This document shows, one piece after another, positions 1 to 8,228 of a stretch of 64,000 nucleotides of DNA. Source of the stretch: Rhizobium sp. SG_E_25_P2. Lineage in GTDB: Bacteria; Pseudomonadota; Alphaproteobacteria; Rhizobiales; Rhizobiaceae. The notes beneath the pieces are model-generated. The model made no database searches. It was given only the letters and a program-made list of their open reading frames with translations, and was not told the DNA's origin. The stretch's first letter is position 1; every line of letters begins with the position of its first letter. The stretch spans positions 186,001 to 250,000 of the forward strand of contig NZ_JARXVM010000005.1 of assembly GCF_029892285.1 (NCBI RefSeq), written 5' to 3'. A program made the translations under genes and the position numbers.

Positions 1-1955
1 CCTTCATGAAGAAGGTGCTGAACAGCGACCTCACCGACGACAACTCTTTCGCCAACAAGCTGGCCGATCAGAAATATCGAGATTTTGCCGCCGCCTTCAA
101 ATTTTCGAGCAATGATGCGCCCATTGTCCAGACCAGCAACCAGATCGACGGCGTGATCGACTCCTATCAGGACGAGATCGACAAGACCAACGAAGAGACC
201 GCCGCCGCCAACGCCTATTACAAATCGGCGATTTCGGAGGTGAAGACGGTCGATGATCTGCTCGACAATTCGGGCCTGCGCGACTACGCGCTCAAGGCCT
301 ATGGGGTGGACTCCCCCTATTGGAGCAAAGACTTCCTCACTAAGGTGTTGACCAGCGATGTTGACGATCCCGCGAGCTTCGTCAACCAGTTGACCACGGC
401 TGATCGCAGGAACTACCAGGCGATGGCCAAGGCCTTCAATTTCAACGCCTCGGGCGCGCTCGACAGCGGGGTTGCCGCTCAGACTGCGGATCAAACCGCC
501 GATACGATGTTCGCCTATACGAGCACGGTGCCCGGCCGCACGACGCCGGCGCTCGCAACGCTCAACAAGGAATATTACGAGACCAAGATCGGGACGATCA
601 CCTCGGTCGACGAACTCGTCAACGACAGCCGTATGTTTGACTATGTCCGCAATGCCTATGGTTTGCAGGACGTGACGCTGCGCAGCACGCTCAAGAATAT
701 CCTGACATCAGACCTGTCGGATCCCGCCAATTACGCCACCACGATGGGCGGCGCGAAATATGAAAAGGTGGCGGCCGCCTTCAATTTCGACACGGACGGC
801 GCGATCAAGGGAACTGATGGGGCCCAGACGGCCAGCCAGCTTACGGAAACGTCAGCGGGTTATCTCATCGGTTATGACGACACACAGCAGCAGACCGACG
901 ACGATCTCTACGACTATTATCGGCGGACGATCAGCACCGTTGAGAGCGTGGACGATCTTGAAGGCACCCCCAAGCTCTATGATTTCGTGTTGTCCGCCTT
1001 CGGTTTCGACGGCGCGACGAAAAAGACCGACATCGAGAAGGCGCTGACTAGCGAACTCTCCGATCCCACGAGTTTCGCGAGCGCCAACAAGGACAAGCGG
1101 TTCCAGGCGTTGACGGAAGCCTTCAACTTCGATGCCGAGGGCAATATGGAGGCGCCCAATCTGGCGCAATCCCAGGCCAATCTCCAGCAGATCGCCAAGG
1201 ACTATGTCGTTCGCAAGACGCGTTTCGGCAATGACGATGAGAAAGAAAAGGCCACCGAGGAGGCCAGCTATTACACCAAGACCATGCAGACGATCACCAA
1301 TCGCGACGACTTCCTCGCGGACACGCGCCTGACCGACATCGTGCTCGAAGCCTATGGGCTTGATCCCAAGGATGTCAGCAAGGATTTCCTCAAGCAGGTC
1401 ATGACCTCGGATCTGTCGGATCCAGACAGTTTCGCCAATCAGCAGACCGATCACCGCTTCGTGGAGATCGCCTCAATGTTCAATTTCACCGAGGATGGTG
1501 GTATTGCCGCAAAGACGCCTGGCGTGCAGGACGAGCATGGCCGGCTGACCACCGAATATCTCTATCTCCAGGAAAGCCTGGAAGACGAGACGGGGGCAGG
1601 TAGCGTCGGCGCCCAGCTCGCGCTGTATTTCCAACGCATGTTCCCGAGCGTCAACACGGCCTACGACATTCTCGGCGACAAGGCGCTGCTCGAAGTATTC
1701 CGGACCGCCTACCAACTGCCGACGGAAATGTCCTCGATGGACATCGACAAGCAGAGCGCGCTGGTCGAGAAATACATGGATTTCGAAGAGCTCCAGGATC
1801 CCGAAGAGCTGCAGAAATTCATCACCCGTTTTGCGGCCATGTATGATCTGCAAAACGATACGAGCAGCAATTCGGTGGTCAGCCTCTTCAGCAATTCGTC
1901 GTCGTCGATCAGCGCGGACACGCTGCTGTCGATCGCGCAGCTCAGAAACAGCTGA
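1..1955 (+). CDS. DUF1217 repeat protein (5' end outside window)
   Basis: The visible part is built from tandem DUF1217-type repeats of about 110-140 residues. Each repeat has an N-terminal YY..(T/S)I..V..VDDL segment, a (A/N)YG(L/V/F) motif, then a (V/L)(T/N)S(D/E)L(S/T)DP..FA motif, and ends in AFNF. Four full repeats are clear, a divergent sixth repeat ends the protein (AAMYDLQN), and half a repeat stands at the window edge. The first in-frame ATG (position 6) falls inside that half repeat: FMKKVLNSDL aligns with FLTKVLTSDV of the next repeat. The true start therefore lies upstream of the window. DUF1217 proteins of Hyphomicrobiales are often found in flagellar gene clusters, so a flagellar or secreted structural role is inferred, not shown. 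The stop is TGA at 1953-1955, and modA follows on the same strand after about 120 bases. Confidence 0.8.
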   Translation, partial: FMKKVLNSDLTDDNSFANKLADQKYRDFAAAFKFSSNDAPIVQTSNQIDGVIDSYQDEIDKTNEETAAANAYYKSAISEVKTVDDLLDNSGLRDYALKAYGVDSPYWSKDFLTKVLTSDVDDPASFVNQLTTADRRNYQAMAKAFNFNASGALDSGVAAQTADQTADTMFAYTSTVPGRTTPALATLNKEYYETKIGTITSVDELVNDSRMFDYVRNAYGLQDVTLRSTLKNILTSDLSDPANYATTMGGAKYEKVAAAFNFDTDGAIKGTDGAQTASQLTETSAGYLIGYDDTQQQTDDDLYDYYRRTISTVESVDDLEGTPKLYDFVLSAFGFDGATKKTDIEKALTSELSDPTSFASANKDKRFQALTEAFNFDAEGNMEAPNLAQSQANLQQIAKDYVVRKTRFGNDDEKEKATEEASYYTKTMQTITNRDDFLADTRLTDIVLEAYGLDPKDVSKDFLKQVMTSDLSDPDSFANQQTDHRFVEIASMFNFTEDGGIAAKTPGVQDEHGRLTTEYLYLQESLEDETGAGSVGAQLALYFQRMFPSVNTAYDILGDKALLEVFRTAYQLPTEMSSMDIDKQSALVEKYMDFEELQDPEELQKFITRFAAMYDLQNDTSSNSVVSLFSNSSSSISADTLLSIAQLRNS

Positions 1956-2038
1956 TCGCGTTTCACTCCCGCATAAAGCCCGCAGACTGAACCGTGCTCC
2001 ATGGGATGGCAAGATTCCGATTGCGTCGTGCCGATCAT

Positions 2039-2062
2039 CGATATATCCATTTGGATATCACG
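2039..2062. promoter_or_regulatory. Putative ModE operator (Mo-box) upstream of modA
   Basis: A 24-base imperfect palindrome has the form CGATATAT-N8-ATATCACG. Its core ATATCCA-TT-TGGATAT (2043-2058) is perfect. The spacing and the outer CG..TATAT/ATA..CG half sites match, as I recall it, the E. coli ModE site at modA, which is also 24 bases long. It lies 18 bases before the modA start, and a modE gene lies at the far end of the locus. When molybdate is sufficient, ModE would repress modABC here. Confidence 0.7.
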
Positions 2063-2079
2063 AGAGGGAGATGGAACGG

Positions 2080-2865
2080 ATGTTGCGACGGAATGTCTTG
2101 AGCGCGTTTATCGCCGCGATGGTGGCAATGGCGGGAGGCGGCGCGGCATTGGCCGAGCAGGCGAAAAGCCTGACGGTGTTTGCCGCCGCCAGTCTCAAGG
2201 GCTCGCTCGACAAGGCTGCCCAGCTCTATCAAAGCAAGACCGGGGTGAAGGTCGCCATTTCCTTCGCCGCCAGTTCGGCGCTGGCCAAGCAGATTGAAGC
2301 CGGTGCGCCGGCCGATCTCTTTCTGTCAGCGGACCTGAAATGGATGACCTATCTGGTCGACAAGGGCGCGGTGAACAAGGAGCAGGTGGTCAAGCTGCTT
2401 GGCAACCGCCTGGTGCTGGTGGGCGCGCCCGATTTCTCCAAGCCGCTGACCATCGGCCAGAATTTCCCGTTGGCCGAGGCGCTTGGCGACGGACGCATAG
2501 CCATGGGCGAGCCGAAAAGCGTGCCGGCCGGCAAATATGGCCGCGAGGCGCTGGACTATTACGGAGTCTGGAAGGCCATTGAGCCGAAAGTCGCCGCCGC
2601 CGATAATGTTCGCGCTGCCCTGCAGCTCGTGGCGCGCGGCGAAGCGCCCCTCGGCATCGTCTACGAGACCGACGCCAAAGCCGAAGCGGGCGTCAAGGTC
2701 GTCGGCGTCTTCCCGGAAGAAAGCCATGCGCCGATCATCTATCCGATCGCGCCGATCGCCCACGCGACCAACCCGTCGACCCAGGATTTCCTGTCTTTCC
2801 TGACTGGTGCGGAGGCCCAGGCGATCTTCAAACAGGCTGGATTTACCGTTCTCGCCGGGTCATGA
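2080..2865 (+). CDS. modA: Molybdate ABC transporter substrate-binding protein ModA
   Basis: This is the periplasmic molybdate-binding protein that delivers substrate to ModBC. The protein is about 261 residues and begins with a signal peptide (MLRRNVLSAFIAAMVAMAGG, cleavage near ALAEQA). The mature chain shows the family sequence LTVFAAASLKGSLDKAAQLY, then ASSALAKQIEAGAPADLFLSAD and GEPKSVPAGKYGREAL, which form the oxyanion-binding site in ModA proteins. The ATG at 2080 was chosen because GAGGGAG (2064-2070) is 9 bases before it. Another in-frame ATG at 2071 abuts that Shine-Dalgarno sequence. It is the first gene of modABC and is preceded by a Mo-box-like palindrome. Confidence 0.93.
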   Translation: MLRRNVLSAFIAAMVAMAGGGAALAEQAKSLTVFAAASLKGSLDKAAQLYQSKTGVKVAISFAASSALAKQIEAGAPADLFLSADLKWMTYLVDKGAVNKEQVVKLLGNRLVLVGAPDFSKPLTIGQNFPLAEALGDGRIAMGEPKSVPAGKYGREALDYYGVWKAIEPKVAAADNVRAALQLVARGEAPLGIVYETDAKAEAGVKVVGVFPEESHAPIIYPIAPIAHATNPSTQDFLSFLTGAEAQAIFKQAGFTVLAGS

Positions 2866-2872
2866 TTGGCGC

Positions 2873-3565
2873 ATGGCGTTTTCGGATGAAGAATGGGTTG
2901 CGATTGTCTTGAGCCTGAAAGTGGCGGCGCTGGCCGTCACGCTCAGTCTGCCGCTGGGCATAGCCGTTGCCTATCTGCTGTCGCGGCGTGATTTCTGGGG
3001 CAAGACCCTGTTGTCGGGTCTGGTGACCCTGCCGCTGGTCCTGCCACCCGTGGTCACCGGCTATCTGCTGCTGATCGCGTTCGGCCGCAAAGGCGTGTTC
3101 GGCTCAGCGCTGGAAAGTCTGGGCATCGTCCTGTCGTTTCGCTGGACCGGGGCGGCGCTCGCCGCCGCCGTCATGGGCTTCCCGCTTCTCGTTCAGGCGA
3201 TCCGCATTTCCATGGAAGCCATTGATGGGCGGTTGGAGCAGGCGGCCCGCACGCTGGGCGCTTCTCCGTTCTGGGTGTTCCTGACCGTCACCTTGCCGCT
3301 CTGTCTTCCCGGCATTATCGCCGGCGTGGTGATCGCCTTTGCCCGGTCGCTGGGCGAGTTCGGCGCCACCATCACCTTCGTCTCCGCCATTCCCGGAGAG
3401 ACTCAGACGCTGGCCTCCGCCATCCATACCGCGCTTCAGGATCCCGACGGCGAGCCGCAGGCTTTTCGTCTGACGCTTCTCTCCATCGCGCTCAGCATGC
3501 TGGCGATCTTTCTCTCGGGCTATGTCTCGCGCCTCATTGCCGTCCGCTTGGGAGCCCGGCCATGA
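2873..3565 (+). CDS. modB: Molybdate ABC transporter permease ModB
   Basis: This is the inner-membrane permease of the molybdate importer, about 230 residues with five hydrophobic segments. The cytoplasmic EAA loop is visible (EQAARTLGASPFWVFLTVTL), as is the family segment ARSLGEFGATITFVS near the C terminus. The reading frame is open from 2807, but the ATG at 2873 gives the usual ModB length. It starts 7 bases after the modA stop. Its stop overlaps the modC start (ATGA, 3562-3565), so translation is probably coupled. Confidence 0.93.
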   Translation: MAFSDEEWVAIVLSLKVAALAVTLSLPLGIAVAYLLSRRDFWGKTLLSGLVTLPLVLPPVVTGYLLLIAFGRKGVFGSALESLGIVLSFRWTGAALAAAVMGFPLLVQAIRISMEAIDGRLEQAARTLGASPFWVFLTVTLPLCLPGIIAGVVIAFARSLGEFGATITFVSAIPGETQTLASAIHTALQDPDGEPQAFRLTLLSIALSMLAIFLSGYVSRLIAVRLGARP

Positions 3566-4641
3566 TCGAGGTGGATATCCGCCATCGCCAGGGCGATTTC
3601 GCGCTGTCCGCGCAGTTTTCCGCCGAGGGCGGACTGACGGCGTTGTTCGGCGCGTCGGGATCGGGCAAGACCACGCTGGTGCGCATGCTGGCCGGACTGA
3701 CGCGCCCCGATCACGGCGTCATCCGTGTCGGCGACACGGTCTGGAGCGACGCCGGACGCGGCCTGTTCACGCCGCCGCATCGCCGCCGGATCGGCTATGT
3801 CTTCCAGGAAAGCCTGTTGTTTCCGCATCTCACCGCCCGCCAGAACCTGCTTTATGGCCGGTTTTTTTCGCGCGGCAAGAGCCGGATCAGCGAAAGCGAT
3901 GTTATCGAACTTCTCGGCGTCTCGCGGCTGTTGGCGCAGCGGCCGGCCACGCTCTCGGGTGGGGAAAAGCAGCGCATCGCCATAGGGCGCGCTCTTCTCT
4001 CCAATCCGCGACTGATCCTGATGGACGAGCCGCTGTCGGCGCTCGACCGGGCGCGCAAGGCTGAAATCCTGCCTTATATCGAGCGCATCCGCGACGAGTT
4101 CGGCATCCCGATCGTTTATGTCAGCCATTCCGTGGAGGAGGTGGCGCGACTGGCGAACCGGATCGTGCTGCTTGACGAGGGCCAGGTGATGGCAGTGGGT
4201 GCGCCGGGGGAGGTGCTGGCGGGGGTGAGTGGGCTGACTGAACCGCTGGCGCCGCAGGCGGTCATCGAGGCGCGTCTGGTCGGTCACGATCCCTATTACG
4301 GCGTCAGCATCGCCGAGATCGGCGCGCATCTGATCACCATCCAGCAGGTCGCAGCTCCCATCGGGGCCATGCTGCGGCTCCGCATTCCCGCCACTGACGT
4401 TGTGCTGTCGCAGTCGCGGCCGGTGGGATTGAGCGCGCTCAATATCCTGCCCTGCTTTGTCAGAAAGATGTCCACCGAGGGACGGCAGGTTCTCGTGACA
4501 CTGGATTGCAATAGTCAGACGCTTCTGGCCCGGATCACGCTTCTTTCCGCTGAGCGATTGGAGCTTGCGCCGGGAGACGTCATCCACGCCATCTTCAAGG
4601 CGGTGACGGTGGAAGGCGCGGGGATCTATCGCGAAGGCTGA
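3562..4641 (+). CDS. modC: Molybdenum ABC transporter ATP-binding protein ModC
   Basis: This is the ATPase of the molybdate importer, 359 residues. The Walker A motif is GASGSGKTT (about residue 30). The Q-loop is YVFQES, the ABC signature is LSGGEKQR, and Walker B is LILMDEPLSALD, followed by the H-loop VSHSVEE. The last 70 residues form a MOP/TOBE domain (GAMLRLRIPATDVVLSQSRP, then SALNILPCFV), the regulatory oxyanion-binding domain typical of ModC. The last 16 bases overlap the 3' end of modE on the opposite strand. Confidence 0.95.
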   Translation: MIEVDIRHRQGDFALSAQFSAEGGLTALFGASGSGKTTLVRMLAGLTRPDHGVIRVGDTVWSDAGRGLFTPPHRRRIGYVFQESLLFPHLTARQNLLYGRFFSRGKSRISESDVIELLGVSRLLAQRPATLSGGEKQRIAIGRALLSNPRLILMDEPLSALDRARKAEILPYIERIRDEFGIPIVYVSHSVEEVARLANRIVLLDEGQVMAVGAPGEVLAGVSGLTEPLAPQAVIEARLVGHDPYYGVSIAEIGAHLITIQQVAAPIGAMLRLRIPATDVVLSQSRPVGLSALNILPCFVRKMSTEGRQVLVTLDCNSQTLLARITLLSAERLELAPGDVIHAIFKAVTVEGAGIYREG

Positions 4642-5027
4642 TCGGAGTCGGATGCGGGGGCCGCCTCTGTTTCAGCCTCATCCACTCGCATATTAACTTC
4701 CATCCAGGCGAGATCGCCGCGCAGCGCCTCCGCCGTGCGGGCCTCCATCGCCCGGAAACGGGTGAGCAGTTCTTCGCCGAACGGCGTCAGCGCAGCGCCG
4801 CCGCCGGATTTGCCGCCATGCTTGGTGGCGATTACGGGCTCGATGAACAGATGGTTGAGCTCATCCGCCAGCAGCCAGCCGCGCCGATAGGACATGTCCA
4901 TGCGCTGCGCCGCCTGGCGGATCGAACCGGTCTCGCGGATCAACTCCATCAGTTGCGCCTTGCCGTGGCTCAGCGGCGCGCCACCGGGAAAGGTGAACCG
5001 CAAATTGGTGCGAATGCGGCCCGTCAT
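4626..5027 (-). CDS. modE: Short ModE-family transcriptional regulator (HTH only)
   Basis: The protein has 133 residues. The N-terminal winged-helix domain is that of ModE/LysR-type proteins (GKAQLMELIRETGSIRQAAQ, MDMSYRRGW, KHGGKSGGGAALTPFGEELL). The C-terminal di-MOP molybdate-binding domains of E. coli ModE (about 262 residues) are absent. The chain instead ends in an acidic tail. How it would sense molybdate is unclear; it may dimerise and read the signal through a partner. Its start overlaps the stop of the upstream FAD dehydrogenase gene (ATGA), so it is probably the last gene of that transcript. Its 3' end runs 16 bases into modC. Confidence 0.85.
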   Translation of the reverse strand: MTGRIRTNLRFTFPGGAPLSHGKAQLMELIRETGSIRQAAQRMDMSYRRGWLLADELNHLFIEPVIATKHGGKSGGGAALTPFGEELLTRFRAMEARTAEALRGDLAWMEVNMRVDEAETEAAPASDSDQPSR

Positions 5028-6445
5028 GGCGTCCGGATCACCTTGTCGGGGTTCATGATCAACGCCGGGTCGAACGCCTTCTTGATCCGCCGCATCAGGT
5101 CGATCTCGATGTCGGAGCGGATCTCCGCCAATTCATCGCGCTTCAATTGCCCAATGCCGTGCTCGGCCGAGATCGAGCCGCCGAAATCCAACACCAGCGC
5201 ATGCACGATGGCGTTGATCTCGCGCCACCTGTCGATGAAGGCCTGCTTGTCGGCGCCGATCGGCTGGGAAATGTTGTAATGGATGTTGCCGTCGCCGAGA
5301 TGGCCGAAAGCGCAGATCCGCGCACCGGGAATGGCATCCATCACAGCCTGTTCCGCCTTCGCCATGAAGGCGGGAATGGCCGACACCGGCACCGACACGT
5401 CATGCTTGATCGAGCCGCCCTCGGGCTTCTGGGCGTTGGACATGCTTTCGCGCAGCCTCCAGAAATCGCGCGCTTGTTGGCTGGAGGCTGCGATGGCGGC
5501 ATCCCGGACGAGCCCCGCCTCGAAGGCCTCCTCCATCAGACTGTGCATCATCGTCTCCGCAGCCTCGGCGCTGTCCGAAGTCGAAATGTCGATCAGCGCA
5601 TACCACGGATAGGCGTCTGACAGTGGCTCGCGGACGCCTGGGATATGCTTGACGGTGAACTCGACGCCAATCCGCGCCATCAGCTCAAAACCGGTCAGCG
5701 AGGAGCCGCAGATCGCCGACGCTCGTTCGAACAGCGAGAGCGCTGCCTCGGCGCTGTTGAGCCCGGCAAATGCGACCTGATGGCCGCGCGGGCGCGGAAA
5801 CAGCTTCAACACCGCTCCGGTGATCACGCCAAGCGTGCCCTCGGCGCCAATGAACAGGTCGCGCAGGTCGTAACCGGTATTGTCTTTTTTCAGCTTGCGC
5901 AGCCCGTTCCAGATTTCCCCGGTCGGCAGCACCACTTCGAGCCCCAGGCAGAGCTGGCGCATATTGCCATAGGCCAGCACCTGCGTGCCGCCGGCATTGG
6001 TGGAGAGATTGCCGCCGATCTGGCAGGAGCCCTGCGAGCCCAGCGACAGCGGAAACAGTCGCTCATGGCACGCCGCTTCCTCCTGAATGGTCTGGAGAAT
6101 GCAGCCTGCATCAACAGTCATCGTATTGGCGGCTGCGTCCACGTCACGGATGCGATTGAGCCGCGCCAGCGACAGAAGCACGTCGGCGCCGCCTTCACGC
6201 GGCGTCTGGCCGCCGACATGGCCAGTATTGCCCGATTGCGGCACGATCGGCGTGCCGGTCTCGCTGGCGAGCGCCATGATCGCCGAGACTTCCTCGACAG
6301 TGCCGGGCTTGAGCAGGAGAGGGGAGGCGCCGAAATAGAGGCCACGGGTCTCTTTCAGATGCGGGGCGATTTCGGACTGGTCGGTAATCGCATATGCCTC
6401 GCCGACAATGGCCATGAACCGGTTGAGAAGCGTCTGGTCGAGCAT
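5024..6445 (-). CDS. FAD-binding oxidase/dehydrogenase (D-2-hydroxyacid dehydrogenase type)
   Basis: The protein has 473 residues with the GlcD/D-2-hydroxyglutarate dehydrogenase layout. The N-terminal FAD-binding PCMH domain shows VPQSGNTGHVGGQTP, LSLGSQGSCQIGGNLSTNAG and GAEGTLGVITGAVLKLFPRP. The C-terminal FAD-oxidase domain shows AFGHLGDGNIHYN and GGSISAEHGIGQLKR, whose histidines bind metal in this family. It is expected to oxidise a D-2-hydroxyacid such as D-lactate, glycolate or D-2-hydroxyglutarate. The substrate cannot be read from sequence alone. It lies 26 bases after the Sua5 gene and overlaps modE by 4 bases, so the three are probably co-transcribed. Confidence 0.85.
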   Translation of the reverse strand: MLDQTLLNRFMAIVGEAYAITDQSEIAPHLKETRGLYFGASPLLLKPGTVEEVSAIMALASETGTPIVPQSGNTGHVGGQTPREGGADVLLSLARLNRIRDVDAAANTMTVDAGCILQTIQEEAACHERLFPLSLGSQGSCQIGGNLSTNAGGTQVLAYGNMRQLCLGLEVVLPTGEIWNGLRKLKKDNTGYDLRDLFIGAEGTLGVITGAVLKLFPRPRGHQVAFAGLNSAEAALSLFERASAICGSSLTGFELMARIGVEFTVKHIPGVREPLSDAYPWYALIDISTSDSAEAAETMMHSLMEEAFEAGLVRDAAIAASSQQARDFWRLRESMSNAQKPEGGSIKHDVSVPVSAIPAFMAKAEQAVMDAIPGARICAFGHLGDGNIHYNISQPIGADKQAFIDRWREINAIVHALVLDFGGSISAEHGIGQLKRDELAEIRSDIEIDLMRRIKKAFDPALIMNPDKVIRTP

Positions 6446-6471
6446 GCCTTGTCCTTCTGGCCTCTGACTGT

Positions 6472-7443
6472 TCAGCTTTTGGGAGCCGCCGCTCTTGAAA
6501 GCCGGTCGTTGATCGCCTCGCCCAGACCATCCATCGGGATCGGGGCGAACACGATGGCTGCGGGCGCCAACGCATCCGCCTGCTTCATCATCGCGAACAG
6601 ATTGGCGGCCGCTTCGCGCAGGTCGCCACGCGGGCTGAGATCCAATTCTTCTACGGCCATGTCACGGCCGGCGATGTCCTGGCCTGCAAAATTGATCAGC
6701 GCCTCGCCGGGCCTGACGCAATCCACGTCGAGGCGCACGCCAACATCAGGCGCATAATGCGAGGCCAGCATGCCCGGCGCTTCGATCGCCGCGCCATGAT
6801 CGGCGCGAATGAGCTGCACGCCGAGCACGGCTTCGATCTCGGCTGCGTCGAGCCCGCCAGGCCGCAACAGCTTGGCTTCGCCGCCTTCGATCTTGACGAT
6901 GGTGCTTTCGACGCCGACCGCCGCCGAGCCGCCATCGAGCACAAGCTTGATCCGGTCGCCGAGATCATCAGCCACATGGGCGGCGGAGGTCGGGCTGATC
7001 CGCCCCGAACGATTGGCCGAGGGCGCGGCGAGCGGCTTGCCATAGGAGGCGATCAGCTCACTGGCGAAACCGCGCGGGCAGCGTAGACCCACGGTCGGCA
7101 GGCCTGCGGTGCAGAGATCATGGATGTCGCTGTCCGCCTTCAGCGGCAGCACCAGCGTGAGCGGCCCGGGCCAGAACGCTTCGGCCAGCTTTCGCGACAG
7201 CGAATCGAAATGGGCGTGGCGCTCGGCCATGGCGAGATCGGCGACATGGGCGATCAGCGGGTTAAAGCGCGGCCGTCCCTTGACCTCATAGATGCGGGCG
7301 ATGGCGTCGGGATTGGTGGCGTCGGCGGCCAGCCCATAGACGGTTTCGGTGGGCATGGCTATCGGCTCGCCAGAAGACAGGATCTCGACGGCGCGGGCGA
7401 GCGCCGCGTCCTTATGTGTCTCAATGTCGATAATGTCCGCCAT
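6472..7443 (-). CDS. L-threonylcarbamoyladenylate synthase (Sua5/YciO/YrdC family)
   Basis: This enzyme makes threonylcarbamoyl-AMP from threonine, bicarbonate and ATP for the t6A modification at tRNA position 37. The YrdC domain covers about residues 10-200: GEPIAMPTETVYGLAADATN, KGRPRFNPLIAHV, FWPGPLTLVLP and PSANRSGRISPTSA. With 323 residues it also carries the C-terminal Sua5 domain (SHYAPDVGVRLDVD onward), so it is the long Sua5 type and not the short TsaC type. It is the first gene of a leftward group with the FAD dehydrogenase and modE. Confidence 0.9.
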   Translation of the reverse strand: MADIIDIETHKDAALARAVEILSSGEPIAMPTETVYGLAADATNPDAIARIYEVKGRPRFNPLIAHVADLAMAERHAHFDSLSRKLAEAFWPGPLTLVLPLKADSDIHDLCTAGLPTVGLRCPRGFASELIASYGKPLAAPSANRSGRISPTSAAHVADDLGDRIKLVLDGGSAAVGVESTIVKIEGGEAKLLRPGGLDAAEIEAVLGVQLIRADHGAAIEAPGMLASHYAPDVGVRLDVDCVRPGEALINFAGQDIAGRDMAVEELDLSPRGDLREAAANLFAMMKQADALAPAAIVFAPIPMDGLGEAINDRLSRAAAPKS

Positions 7444-7507
7444 GAAGCCGTCTTTCGTCAGGCCTCGCCTATAGCGCGGGCAGAGCGGCTTGCCAAGTTG
7501 GCAGTCT

Positions 7508-8149
7508 TCAGAGCGCGCGGATGATCCGGCGCAACTGATCTTGCTTGGCGCCCAGCATCAGCACATTCTTAAACGCCACTTTGGGATCCTGCGTGCGGAA
7601 CAGCAGGCCATTGCCGCGCACACTGGTGTTGATGGTCAGCTTCTGCTGGTCCTCGTCCTTCTCCACGGCGACGGCGAAATACATGCGTTCGGCGCGCATG
7701 TTGATCTTCTCGAAGGTCAGATGCTCGACCTCGATATCGGCGAAGAAATTGGCGATGTAGAAGGCCCATTTCACGTCCTTGAATTCCGCGAAACTGGTCT
7801 TGGCGGCGGTAACGTGGCAATAGCCGAGATGCGGCGTTCCCTTGAGCGTGCGATGGAAAACCAGCTTAGGGAACCGGATCGAGCGGTGAAAGCCGTTCAG
7901 CCGCTCATGCGTGCGTTCGCCGGCCGTCGTCAATTGCTTGCCGGCGCGTTCGGCCACTTCCTCATAGCTCAGGTAACGTTTCTGTACGCCGTCCCAGCTG
8001 GGACGGTTGCGGTCGATGCGACCGGTCCGCAGGAAATCGGAATGGACGGTCGGCTTCTTGGGAGCCTGCTCCTCCTTCTTCTTTTCCTCGAAATATCGCA
8101 GTTGCGCAATCATTTCGGTCTTGGATGTCGGTTGTTCCTGGGCTTGCAT
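7508..8149 (-). CDS. Conserved-looking protein of unknown function
   Basis: I do not recognise this 213-residue protein. It has no signal peptide and no membrane segment. The N terminus is charged (RYFEEKKKEEQAPKKP) and precedes a mixed alpha/beta body with SIRFPKLVFHRTLKGTPHLG, FYIANFFADIEVEHLTFEKI and RMYFAVAVEKDEDQQKLTIN. The composition and codon use look like those of a real gene. It begins 79 bases after the GH25 lysozyme gene and ends 64 bases before the Sua5 gene on the same strand. No function is assigned. Confidence 0.65.
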   Translation of the reverse strand: MQAQEQPTSKTEMIAQLRYFEEKKKEEQAPKKPTVHSDFLRTGRIDRNRPSWDGVQKRYLSYEEVAERAGKQLTTAGERTHERLNGFHRSIRFPKLVFHRTLKGTPHLGYCHVTAAKTSFAEFKDVKWAFYIANFFADIEVEHLTFEKINMRAERMYFAVAVEKDEDQQKLTINTSVRGNGLLFRTQDPKVAFKNVLMLGAKQDQLRRIIRAL

Positions 8150-8228
8150 TCGCTCGCTCTACGCTCTCTCACTTGCTTGCAGGCTAGAGGCGCATGATTA
8201 CGCGAGGCTTGCCCCAAGGCCGTGAAAC

